64,000 nucleotides of DNA. Source: Rhizobium sp. BK196. Its GTDB lineage: Bacteria > Pseudomonadota > Alphaproteobacteria > Rhizobiales > Rhizobiaceae. Below are positions 17,785-25,310 of this stretch, piece after piece (position 1 is the first letter of the stretch; every line of letters begins with the position of its first letter). A model generated the notes under the pieces. The model was given only the letters and a program-made list of their open reading frames with translations. It did not search any database and had not been told where the DNA came from. The translations under genes were made by a program, and so were the position numbers. Where the stretch lies: assembly GCF_014193255.1 (NCBI RefSeq), contig NZ_JACHZB010000001.1, positions 838,018 through 902,017 on the forward strand, given 5' to 3'.

Positions 17785-18681
17785 ATGCCATTGGACTGGG
17801 ACAAGCTGCGTATTTTCCACGCAGCTGCCGAAGCCGGATCGTTTACGCATGCGGCCGACAAGCTGCATCTGTCCCAGTCGGCTATTAGTCGTCAGGTCAG
17901 CGCGCTTGAGCAGGATGTGGGCACCAAGCTGTTCCATCGCCATGCGCGTGGCCTAATCCTCACCGAACAGGGCGAGCTCCTTTACCGCACGGCCCATGAC
18001 GTGCTGCTGAAGCTCGAAACCGTGAAGATGCAACTGACCGAGACGACAGAAACGCCGTCCGGCAAGCTGCGCGTCACCACGACAGTCGGCCTCGGCCAGG
18101 GATGGCTGACCGACAAGATCCAGGAATTCCTGCAGCTTTATCCTGACGTCCAGATCCAGCTCATCCTCGACAACGAGGAAGTGGATGTGAACATGCGTCA
18201 TGCCGATTGCGCCATTCGCCTTCGCCAGCCGCAGCAGTCCGATCTCATCCAGCGCAAGCTCTTCACCGTGCATATGCACGTCTATGCGGCCCCATCCTAC
18301 ATCAACCGTCATGGCGAGCCGCAGAAGATCGAGGATCTCGACAATCATCGCATCATCACCTTCGGCGAACCGGCGCCAAATTATCTGCTTGACGTCAACT
18401 GGCTGGAAATCGCCGGCCGCTCGTCGGACAATAAGCGCATTCCGCATCTGCAGATCAACAGCCAGACCTCAATTAAACGCGCCTGCCTGCTCGGCATCGG
18501 CATCGCCTGCCTGCCGGATTATATCGTCGGCCGCGACCCAGGTCTTATCCAGCTGGCAATCAACGCAGACGTCCCTTCGTTCGACACCTATTTCTGCTAT
18601 CCGGATGAGATCAAGAACGCCGCCAAGCTGAAGGCCTTCCGCGATTTTATCGTCAGCAAGGCACGCAACTGGAACTTTTGA
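17785..18681 (+). CDS. lsrB: LysR-family regulator LsrB/VtlR
   Basis: A 298-residue LysR protein beginning MPLDWDKLRIFHAAAEAGSF, with HTH about residues 5–60 and a ligand domain from about 90. The sequence and its place after trxB match S. meliloti LsrB and Agrobacterium/Brucella VtlR. VtlR is known to activate an AbcR small RNA encoded next door; two such sRNAs follow here at 18766 and 19011. I prefer start 17785, after GGGGTGGGGG; ATG 17770 is in frame. Gene identity rests on context and recall. Confidence 0.88.
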   Translation: MPLDWDKLRIFHAAAEAGSFTHAADKLHLSQSAISRQVSALEQDVGTKLFHRHARGLILTEQGELLYRTAHDVLLKLETVKMQLTETTETPSGKLRVTTTVGLGQGWLTDKIQEFLQLYPDVQIQLILDNEEVDVNMRHADCAIRLRQPQQSDLIQRKLFTVHMHVYAAPSYINRHGEPQKIEDLDNHRIITFGEPAPNYLLDVNWLEIAGRSSDNKRIPHLQINSQTSIKRACLLGIGIACLPDYIVGRDPGLIQLAINADVPSFDTYFCYPDEIKNAAKLKAFRDFIVSKARNWNF

Positions 18682-18728
18682 TTTCCACTTTTATGGAAGG
18701 AATTTCAAATCATGCAACCCACGCATGA

Positions 18729-18743
18729 CTGACATGCACAAAA
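18729..18743 (+). promoter_or_regulatory. Upstream box of AbcR-like copy 1
   Basis: CTGACATGCACAAAA at 18729–18743 recurs identically at 18974–18988, in both cases 38 bases from its first base to the conserved AGCACC of the sRNA. Equal spacing implies a shared promoter/activator element; CTGACA could serve as the -35. A LysR protein such as LsrB is the obvious candidate activator. Confidence 0.55.
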
Positions 18744-18765
18744 ATGGGTTGTTGTTTGCTCATTA

Positions 18766-18899
18766 AAGCACCATATCGCTCACAGCTGATGCACACGGTG
18801 GCTTTTCCTCCCAGTTCCACCGCATTAGCTGTTCCCCTCTGGAGGTTTTTGACCTTCACACTTATAAGGGCCCTGGTTTTCCGGTGGCCCTCTTTTTTT
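18766..18899 (+). ncRNA. AbcR-like trans-acting sRNA, copy 1 (alpha-r15 family)
   Basis: This is one of two tandem homologous segments between lsrB and arsR, the exact location of the S. meliloti/Agrobacterium AbcR1–AbcR2 pair. Both share AGCACCATATCGCTCA at the 5' side, a CTCCCAG target-pairing motif (18808–18814), a CCCCTCTGGAGG hairpin (about 18834–18845), and a strong terminator (AGGGCC stem, then TCTTTTTTT to 18899). AbcR RNAs are Hfq-dependent repressors of ABC-transporter mRNAs. The 5' end is inferred; the 3' end is set by the terminator. Confidence 0.88.
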
Positions 18900-18973
18900 G
18901 CCCGATTTTTGCTTTTTGCCTCAATTTTTCTCGGCGGATACCGCAGTGCGGAAAAATTTTGTGCAGCGCATAG

Positions 18974-18988
18974 CTGACATGCACAAAA
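18974..18988 (+). promoter_or_regulatory. Upstream box of AbcR-like copy 2
   Basis: This is the second identical copy of CTGACATGCACAAAA, placed 38 bases before AGCACC of the second sRNA, as for copy 1. The flanking bases have diverged (CTATTGAAAG here against TGGGTTGTTG), so conservation is confined to the box. It is a putative promoter/activator site. Confidence 0.55.
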
Positions 18989-19010
18989 GACTATTGAAAG
19001 CTGCACAAAG

Positions 19011-19143
19011 AAGCACCATATCGCTCATAGCCGATGCATTTCGTGGCTTCTCTCCCAGTGCCACAGCGTTGGCTGTTCCCCTCTGGAGGTTTTTGACCTT
19101 CACACTTAAAAGGGCCCTGGTTTTCCGGTGGCCCTCTTTTTTT
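19011..19143 (+). ncRNA. AbcR-like trans-acting sRNA, copy 2 (alpha-r15 family)
   Basis: This is the second tandem copy, highly similar to copy 1 over its full length and nearly identical in the 5' segment, the CCCCTCTGGAGGTTTTTGACC hairpin region and the terminator (AGGGCC...GGCCCT then T7, ending 19143). The CTCCCAG motif is at 19052–19058. The middle (GATGCATTTCGTGGCTT against GATGCACACGGTGGCTT) differs, which may give different targets. It has its own upstream box, so independent transcription is expected, as for AbcR1 and AbcR2. Confidence 0.88.
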
Positions 19144-19199
19144 GCTTAAAATTTAAGCGAGCCGGGAAAATCGTCCGCTCACGCCTCCGTGATTTGCAT

Positions 19200-19215
19200 A
19201 TCGAAAATCGTCGAT
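19200..19215. promoter_or_regulatory. Putative ArsR-type operator
   Basis: ATCGA-N6-TCGAT is a perfect inverted repeat at 19200–19215, followed by related ATCGA/TTCGAT half-sites (19221–19250), all just before the ArsR start at 19258. Small HTH regulators of this type usually bind such sites to repress their own operon. Inferred from position and symmetry. Confidence 0.45.
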
Positions 19216-19257
19216 CCATATATCGAGAAAATCCGATTTATAGTTCGATAAACGACG

Positions 19258-19551
19258 ATGGACAAAGACGAGATTCTCAAGGCTCTGGCCAACCCTGCCC
19301 GGATGGACATCCTCAACTGGTTGAAGAACCCGGAAGAACACTTTCCGACGCAGGAGCACCCGTTTGAAATGGGCGTCTGCGCCAGCCAATTCGAACGCTG
19401 CGGCCTTTCCCAGTCCACAGTTTCCGCCCATCTTGGTACCCTTCACCGCGCCGGGCTCGTTACCAGCAAGCGGGTCGGCCAGTGGATCTTCTACAAGCGC
19501 AATGAAGAAACGATCGCTGCCTTCCTCCAACAGTTAAAGCAGGATCTGTAG
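19258..19551 (+). CDS. ArsR-family transcriptional regulator
   Basis: A 97-residue winged-helix repressor (ILKALANPARMDILNWLK near the start, GLSQSTVSAHLGTLHRAGLVTSKRVGQWIFYKRN for the recognition helix and wing). It has two Cys residues (GVCASQFERCG), but no classic metal motif ELCVCDL, so it may sense a redox or small-molecule signal. The MFS gene starts two bases after its stop, so it is likely a self-controlled operon that includes the ene-reductase further down. Confidence 0.92.
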   Translation: MDKDEILKALANPARMDILNWLKNPEEHFPTQEHPFEMGVCASQFERCGLSQSTVSAHLGTLHRAGLVTSKRVGQWIFYKRNEETIAAFLQQLKQDL

Positions 19552-19553
19552 CC

Positions 19554-20720
19554 ATGCCCCTAGCCCTGCTCGTTCTCGCCCTGAGTTCCTTCGCGATAGG
19601 CACCACCGAATTCGTTATCATGGGCCTTCTGCCCGAAGTCGCCGCCGACCTCTCTGTCACGATCCCCGAGGCCGGCTGGCTGGTAACGGGTTATGCGCTG
19701 GCTGTCGCCCTCGGCGCCCCCGTCATGGCCGTCTCCACTGCCAAGCTGAAGCGCCGCTCGGCGCTCGTCATGCTGATGGCCTTCTTCATCGCCGGCAACC
19801 TGCTCTGCGCCATCGCACCCAACTACTGGGTGCTGATGATTGCCCGCATCGTCACCGCCCTCTGCCACGGCGCCTTCTTCGGCATCGGCTCGGTCGTCGC
19901 CGCCAATCTCGTCGGCGAAGACCGCAAGGCCCGCGCCGTCGCCCTGATGTTTACCGGCCTGACGCTCGCAAACGTGCTCGGCGTGCCCCTCGGCACTGCC
20001 ATCGGCCAGGCCTTCGGCTGGCGCTCCACCTTCTGGGTCGTTACCGCAATCGGCATCCTCACCATTGCCGGCCTGATCGCCATCTTGCCGAAAGACAAGA
20101 AGGAAGAGCAGAGCAGCATCCTGCGTGAAATTGCAGCCTTGCGAAACGTCCGCCTCTGGATGGCGCTCTCGGTCACCATCTTCTTCTCGGCCTCGATGTT
20201 CACGCTTTTCACCTATATCGCCCCACTGCTACGCGACATAACGGGTGTCTCGCCGCAAGGCGTGACCTGGACGCTGTTCCTGATCGGTGTCGGCCTCACG
20301 GTCGGAAACCTCATCGGCGGCAAACTCGCCGACTGGCGCCTCGGCACAGCTCTTGCCGCCATCTTCGCCGCAATCGCACTGACCTCGGCGATCTTCTTCT
20401 ATACGAGCCGCTTCGTCGTCCCCGCCGAAATCACCCTCTTCCTGTGGGCCGCCGCCACTTTCGCCGCGGTTCCCGCCCTGCAGGTCGGCGTCGTCGGCTT
20501 CGGAAAGGGTGCGCCGAACCTCGTCTCGACCATCAATATCGGCGCCTTCAACACCGGCAATGCGCTGGGCGCCTGGGTCGGTGGCATGGTCATCGATGCC
20601 GGGTTCAACCTTGACCGCGTTCCCCTCGCCGCTGCAGCCATGGCTCTCATCGGTCTTGTGGCCACGGCACTCACCTATCTCTCCGGCCGGGAGCAAGCCG
20701 CCTCCGCTGCCGCCGAGTGA
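19554..20720 (+). CDS. MFS efflux transporter (AraJ/NepI-like)
   Basis: A 388-residue major-facilitator protein with about 12 membrane helices. The N-terminus LALSSFAIGTTEFVIMGLLPEVAADL is typical of the DHA1 drug or sugar-efflux branch (AraJ, YdhP, NepI). It is coupled to the upstream ArsR gene by a two-base gap and followed by an ene-reductase 25 bases on. The operon layout suggests efflux and reduction of a toxic electrophile. The substrate is not known. Confidence 0.92.
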   Translation: MPLALLVLALSSFAIGTTEFVIMGLLPEVAADLSVTIPEAGWLVTGYALAVALGAPVMAVSTAKLKRRSALVMLMAFFIAGNLLCAIAPNYWVLMIARIVTALCHGAFFGIGSVVAANLVGEDRKARAVALMFTGLTLANVLGVPLGTAIGQAFGWRSTFWVVTAIGILTIAGLIAILPKDKKEEQSSILREIAALRNVRLWMALSVTIFFSASMFTLFTYIAPLLRDITGVSPQGVTWTLFLIGVGLTVGNLIGGKLADWRLGTALAAIFAAIALTSAIFFYTSRFVVPAEITLFLWAAATFAAVPALQVGVVGFGKGAPNLVSTINIGAFNTGNALGAWVGGMVIDAGFNLDRVPLAAAAMALIGLVATALTYLSGREQAASAAAE

Positions 20721-20745
20721 TCCCCCCAAGCAGAAAGGACCTTCC

Positions 20746-21870
20746 ATGGCCAAGCTTTTCCAGCCGACACAGGTCGGTGACATTGCCCTCAAGAACCATA
20801 TCGTCATGGCGCCCCTCACCCGTAACCGTTCGCCGGGCGCAATCCCGAACGATCTCAACGTCGAATATTATCGCCAACGCGCCACGGCCGGCCTCATCAT
20901 CACCGAAGCGACCGCCATCACGCATCAGGGCCAGGGTTATGCCGACGTTCCAGGCCTCTACAGCAAGGAAGCCCTTGATGGCTGGAAACGCGTGACGGAC
21001 GCCGTTCATGCCGAAGGCGGCAAGATCGTCGTGCAAATGTGGCATGTCGGCCGTATTTCCCACACCGCGCTGCAGCCGAACGGCGGCAAGCCGGTCTCAT
21101 CGACCAACCGGATCGCGAAGGCCAAGACCTACCTCGTCAACGCTGACGGCACCGGCGCCTTTACCGACACTTCCGAGCCCCGCGCACTCGAAGCCTCCGA
21201 AATCCCCGGCATTATCGAGGATTACCGCAAGGCTGCCCGTGCTGCGATCGATGCCGGCTTCGACGGTGTCGAAATCCACGCCGCCAACGGCTATCTACTC
21301 GACCAGTTCATGCGCGACGGCGTCAACGACCGCACCGATGAATATGGTGGCCCGATCGAAAACCGCACCCGTTTCACCTTCCAGGTCGTCGAAGCCGTGA
21401 CCAGGGAAATCGGCGCCCGCCGCACCGCAATCCGCATTTCGCCGGTCACCCCCTCGGGCGAATCCTACGATTCCAACCCGCAGGCGCTCTTCACGCATGT
21501 TGTCGAAGGCCTCGCCAAGTACGACCTCGCCTATATCCACATCGTCGAAGGTCAGACCGGCGGCGAGCGTGACTATCGCCAGGGCGACAATCCGTCCTTC
21601 GATTACAAGGCGCTGCGCACTGCCTATGAGAAGGCCGGCGGCAAGGCTGCCTGGATGGTCAACAACGGCTATAATAGAGACATGGCGATCGAAACCGTCG
21701 AAAACGGCACGGCCGATGTTGTTGCCTTCGGCAAGCCCTTCATCTCCAATCCCGATCTCGTCGAACGCCTTGCAAAGAACCTGCCGCTCAACACGCCGGA
21801 CCAGTCCACCTTCTACGGTGGGGGCGCAAACGGCTACGTCGATTATCCGGCACTCGAAAAGGTCGCCTGA
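20746..21870 (+). CDS. Alkene reductase, old yellow enzyme family (NemA-like)
   Basis: A 374-residue FMN flavoenzyme that reduces activated C=C bonds and nitro compounds with NADPH. It shows the typical MAPLTRNR at about residue 22, QMWHVGRISH, and the active-site segment EIHAANGYLLDQF with His and Asn (HxxN). The start at 20746 follows AAAGGAC; a longer read from 20509 lies inside the MFS gene. Third gene of the arsR–MFS–OYE operon, consistent with electrophile detoxification. Confidence 0.94.
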   Translation: MAKLFQPTQVGDIALKNHIVMAPLTRNRSPGAIPNDLNVEYYRQRATAGLIITEATAITHQGQGYADVPGLYSKEALDGWKRVTDAVHAEGGKIVVQMWHVGRISHTALQPNGGKPVSSTNRIAKAKTYLVNADGTGAFTDTSEPRALEASEIPGIIEDYRKAARAAIDAGFDGVEIHAANGYLLDQFMRDGVNDRTDEYGGPIENRTRFTFQVVEAVTREIGARRTAIRISPVTPSGESYDSNPQALFTHVVEGLAKYDLAYIHIVEGQTGGERDYRQGDNPSFDYKALRTAYEKAGGKAAWMVNNGYNRDMAIETVENGTADVVAFGKPFISNPDLVERLAKNLPLNTPDQSTFYGGGANGYVDYPALEKVA

Positions 21871-21885
21871 TCGTCATCGATAAAC

Positions 21886-21913
21886 GGAAATCCCGCCATC
21901 CCGCGGGATTTCC
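21886..21913 (+). terminator. Hairpin after the ene-reductase gene
   Basis: GGAAATCCCGC (21886–21896) and GCGGGATTTCC (21903–21913) form a perfect 11-bp stem with a six-base loop, starting 15 bases after the stop. The tract after it (ATTTCCGG) is only weakly U-rich. Confidence 0.6.
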
Positions 21914-21943
21914 ATTTCCGGACATTGCCGCTAGCATACCCCC

Positions 21944-22741
21944 ATGTTCTCGCCCTATCTCGAACGCTGGTCGTTAACATCAGACGGCGAACCTATCATC
22001 ACCCACTCAAGCCGTCTCCTGCCGGTCACCTGGAAGGGAAAGCCCGCCATGCTGAAGGTTGCGACCGACAGCAGCGAGCGCGAAGGCGCTTTGCTGATGA
22101 AGTGGTGGAATGGCGATGGCGCAGCCCAGGTCTATGCGCAAGAAGATGACGCTGTGCTTCTGGAGCGAGCAGTGGACAAATATTCGCTGCTGGAAATGGC
22201 GCTGAACGGCCAGGACGATGAGGCAAGCCGCATCATGGTGCAGACGGCGGCGAGGCTGCATGCCCCGCGCCCCGCTCCTCTTCACGATTCCCCAACGCTC
22301 GAACGCTGGTTTCGCAGTCTTGAGCCGGCAGCGCGCGCCCATGGCGGCACTTTTGTCGATAGTTGGAAGATCGCGAGCGATTTGCTCGCGGCGCCACAGC
22401 AGCTCAGCATCCTCCACGGCGACATACACCACCGCAACATCCTCGACTTCGGCGACCGCGGCTGGCTCGCAATCGATCCGAAGAGGATCTATGGCGAGCG
22501 TGGCTATGACTTTGCCAATATCTTCGCCAATGAAGAACTGCCGACGACGACGGATCCCAAACGCCTCCAGCGTCAGCTTCCGATCGTTTCCAAGGAAGCA
22601 GATATCGAGCCGTCAAGGCTGTTGAAATGGATCGCGGCCTATTCCGGCCTCTCCGCCGCCTGGTTTCTTGAAGATGGCGACCATGTCTCCGCGGAAAAGC
22701 CTCTGACGGTCGCCCGCATCGCGCTCTCAGAACTTGCCTAG
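21944..22741 (+). CDS. Aminoglycoside 6-phosphotransferase-like kinase
   Basis: A 265-residue protein of the APH(6)/hydroxyurea-resistance kinase fold. It has the catalytic loop LHGDIHHRNIL (about residues 164–174, with the HxD-x4-N pattern) and the metal-binding segment AIDPKRIYGERGYD. Chromosomal members may phosphorylate sugars or antibiotics; resistance is not implied by sequence alone. Its stop overlaps the stop of the convergent NmrA-like gene by four bases. Confidence 0.85.
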   Translation: MFSPYLERWSLTSDGEPIITHSSRLLPVTWKGKPAMLKVATDSSEREGALLMKWWNGDGAAQVYAQEDDAVLLERAVDKYSLLEMALNGQDDEASRIMVQTAARLHAPRPAPLHDSPTLERWFRSLEPAARAHGGTFVDSWKIASDLLAAPQQLSILHGDIHHRNILDFGDRGWLAIDPKRIYGERGYDFANIFANEELPTTTDPKRLQRQLPIVSKEADIEPSRLLKWIAAYSGLSAAWFLEDGDHVSAEKPLTVARIALSELA

Positions 22742-23757
22742 CGCGCCTTTTCCGCCTTCGCGAGAGGCACTTTCGTCTCACGCATCTCCGGCAGCGAGCC
22801 CTGCGCAATCAAAGTCGTGCGTACGGCTTCGTCGATCGGCGTATGCGGCTCGGTTCCGAGTTCGGTCACCAACCCGTCATTCTTCATGCGCAGCGGCGTT
22901 TTCCAGAGATAGCGCATCTCCTTCATCTCCCGCATCAGCGTCATGAAAGGAGCAAGCAACGGCACGATGAACCAGGGGAAACGGCCGATCTTCGCCTTGC
23001 CGCCGGCAACACGCCGGACTGCCTCAGCCATCTGCCGGCCATCGCCATCCCAGAAACCGTTCATGTGATAGCACGCGAAAGCCGGCAGCCGCTCGGCCCG
23101 CTCGACGAGCTGCACCATGGTCTCGGCGACATCGGGCAAATAGGCCCAATGGTGCCCGATACCCGGCAGCGCCGGATTCCTGATCGTACCAACTGGCTTG
23201 CCCGGCGTGGCGAAAGCGGCTGTGAACCAGCTATTGCTGGTGGCGCCTGGTCCGAAGAAATCGCCTGCGCGGACGACGATAACGCCGGTTCCGGTCTCGG
23301 AAACAGCCTTCAGACGCTTCTCCATCTCGACACGGATCTTGCCCTTTTTCGTCACCGGATGCTGCGGACTATCTTCCGTCACGACTGGAAAGACATCCGG
23401 ACCGAAATTATAGACAGTGCCCGGCAGCAGGATGCGTGCACCGGCGGCGCGGGCCGCGGCGATCGTATTGTCCAGCATCGGCAGAACCAGCTTCTCCCAG
23501 TCGCGATAGCCGGGAGGATTGACGGCATGAACGATGAGTGCAGCACCTTCCGCCGCCTTGCGAATATCAACCGGATTCATCGCGTCGCCCTGCACCCACT
23601 CGAAGCCCTGCCCGCTGGCAGATGCCTTGGCGGCATTGCGGTTGAGCGCCCTGATCGTCCAGCCGCGTGCCTGCAGCTTGCGGACAACCGCGCCGCCGAT
23701 GCCGCCAGTCGCACCGAGAACGAGCGCCAATTTCTTATCCTGATATTCGCTGCTCAT
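22738..23757 (-). CDS. NAD(P)-dependent epimerase/NmrA-like oxidoreductase
   Basis: A 339-residue atypical/extended short-chain dehydrogenase with the N-terminal Rossmann loop VLGATGGIGGAVVRKL. The start at 23757 is chosen because AAGGAG lies six bases before it; the next in-frame ATGs (23763, 23799) have no such spacing. It is divergent from a LysR gene at 23847, with an inverted repeat between them, so it is probably that regulator's target. The substrate is unknown. Confidence 0.88.
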   Translation of the reverse strand: MSSEYQDKKLALVLGATGGIGGAVVRKLQARGWTIRALNRNAAKASASGQGFEWVQGDAMNPVDIRKAAEGAALIVHAVNPPGYRDWEKLVLPMLDNTIAAARAAGARILLPGTVYNFGPDVFPVVTEDSPQHPVTKKGKIRVEMEKRLKAVSETGTGVIVVRAGDFFGPGATSNSWFTAAFATPGKPVGTIRNPALPGIGHHWAYLPDVAETMVQLVERAERLPAFACYHMNGFWDGDGRQMAEAVRRVAGGKAKIGRFPWFIVPLLAPFMTLMREMKEMRYLWKTPLRMKNDGLVTELGTEPHTPIDEAVRTTLIAQGSLPEMRETKVPLAKAEKAR

Positions 23758-23820
23758 GATCATCTCCTTGTTCGACGAGACGACTATGTCTTGAGCCAAG
23801 GGTAAACAAAATTGACGAAG

Positions 23821-23841
23821 TATGTACAGCTGCTATACATA
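23821..23841. promoter_or_regulatory. Inverted repeat between NmrA-like gene and LysR gene
   Basis: TATGTA (23821–23826) and TACATA (23836–23841) are inverted copies nine bases apart, five bases before the LysR start codon. The form (T-N11-A core) is typical of LysR binding sites; function inferred. Confidence 0.45.
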
Positions 23842-23846
23842 AATAC

Positions 23847-24755
23847 ATGAACGTTGAACCGTGCTGGGATTTCTACCGTTCGTTCCTTACCGTGCTACGG
23901 CACGGATCGCTCTCGGCCGCCGCCCGCGAACTCGGCCTGACACAGCCGACGGTCGGCCGCCATATCGATGCCCTGGAAGAGGCTGTCGGCGCCGAGCTTT
24001 TCACCCGCTCGTCAAACGGCCTGCTGCCGACCGATATCGCGCTCGATCTCCAGCCCTATGCCGAAACGCTGGCAACGACGGCCGCCGCGCTTCTGCGCAC
24101 GGCATCCAGCCGGCGCGACAAGGTGGAAGGCACCGTGCGCATCAGCGCCAGCGAAGTGATCGGCATCGAAGTGCTGCCTCCGATCATCGCCGATCTGCAG
24201 GAAGCCTACCCACTACTGCAGGTGGAGCTGTCGGCCTCCGACACGCTGGAAGATCTCATGAACCGGGAGGCCGATATTGCCGTGCGCATGGCCGAGCCGC
24301 AGCAAGACGCACTGCTGGTACGGCGCATCGGCGATATTCCGCTCGGCTTCCACGCGCATCGCCGCTATCTGGAACGCCACGGCACGCCGCAGACCATGGC
24401 GGAGCTTTCCGGTCATCGCATTATCGGCTTCGACCGGCAGACCGCCTATATCCGCATGATGCGCAGGCTGTATCCGGCAGTTGACGAACTCACAGCTTCC
24501 TTCCGCACCAGCAATCATCTCGCCCATCTGGCCGGCATCCGTGCCGGCATAGGCATCGGAATCTGCCAGACGGGGCTTGCCCGCCCGGGCTCTGATCTCG
24601 TCCATATTCTGGCGGATGAATTCGATATCCCTCTCGGCACATGGGTCGCGATGCACGAGAGCCTCAAGACCTCCCCGCGCTGCCGTGTCACCTTTGACGC
24701 TCTGGTCAAAGGTCTGCTGAATTATATCAAGTCATGCAAGGAAACGCGCGCCTGA
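23847..24755 (+). CDS. LysR-family transcriptional regulator
   Basis: A 302-residue LysR protein with an N-terminal HTH (GSLSAAARELGLTQPTVGRHIDALEEAVGAELFTR) and a ligand domain (VEGTVRISASEVIGIEVLPPIIADL onwards). Start ATG 23847 is immediately after the inverted repeat at 23821–23841, suggesting autoregulation. Divergent from the NmrA-like oxidoreductase. Inducer unknown. Confidence 0.93.
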   Translation: MNVEPCWDFYRSFLTVLRHGSLSAAARELGLTQPTVGRHIDALEEAVGAELFTRSSNGLLPTDIALDLQPYAETLATTAAALLRTASSRRDKVEGTVRISASEVIGIEVLPPIIADLQEAYPLLQVELSASDTLEDLMNREADIAVRMAEPQQDALLVRRIGDIPLGFHAHRRYLERHGTPQTMAELSGHRIIGFDRQTAYIRMMRRLYPAVDELTASFRTSNHLAHLAGIRAGIGIGICQTGLARPGSDLVHILADEFDIPLGTWVAMHESLKTSPRCRVTFDALVKGLLNYIKSCKETRA

Positions 24756-24791
24756 CGACGCGCTGAAAGACTTCAGGAAATCGGCTGGAGA

Positions 24792-25073
24792 TCACGGCTC
24801 TGGGGAAACTTCGGGCGAATGGCCCTTGGTAAAGCCGTCCACGACCTCAGTCTCGGGGCGATCGCCACCTTCGGCATATTCCTCGTGCCACTTACCCTGG
24901 GCATCCTGCCAGCTGATCTCAGCGGAATCACCGCCGACCTGCTGCTCGGCCGCAACAATGCGGGCCGCTTCAAGCGCTTCGGAATGGCTCGGAAATGCCT
25001 CGGAATAGACGTCCCCAAGCTTGTAGGCCCAGCCGCCGTCATGCGGTACGACTTCGTAGACCACCTTGACCAT
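24792..25073 (-). CDS. DUF2188 domain protein
   Basis: A 93-residue protein with the short DUF2188 repeat-like fold (VVPHDGGWAYKLGDVYSEAFPSHSEALEAARIVAAEQ). It is often found in rhizobia; function unknown. The start at 25073 follows GGAGAC; ATGs further upstream (25121) would give an unlikely Arg-rich leader. It carries an acidic C-terminal tail. Confidence 0.85.
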   Translation of the reverse strand: MVKVVYEVVPHDGGWAYKLGDVYSEAFPSHSEALEAARIVAAEQQVGGDSAEISWQDAQGKWHEEYAEGGDRPETEVVDGFTKGHSPEVSPEP

Positions 25074-25310
25074 GCGTTGTCTCCTCTTCTTCTCGCCACG
25101 CATCCGTAGGCTCCGGATCATGTCCGGTCCAGCGCGGGCCGCTTGAGAAGATTTCCAGGACGCCGCGATCTGGGTTCCGGCTGCCGTATGAAAAGCAGTA
25201 TTTCATTAATCGTCACAGACTGCAAATTTCATCAGTGGGGAGTCTGCTTGCATAGAAAAATCACCGGCTTAGACTCGCCGAGGGAATCAAAATCGGCGCT
25301 GGTGGTAGAG

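Noticed and set aside
18744..19149. Small ORFs across the sRNA region
   Set aside because: They run through terminators and the repeated sRNA pattern; no ribosome site. The tandem homology and terminators explain the region better.
21944..22741. APH(6)-like gene as a mobile antibiotic-resistance gene
   Set aside because: No integron or transposon features around it; base composition looks like its neighbours. Probably a chromosomal kinase.
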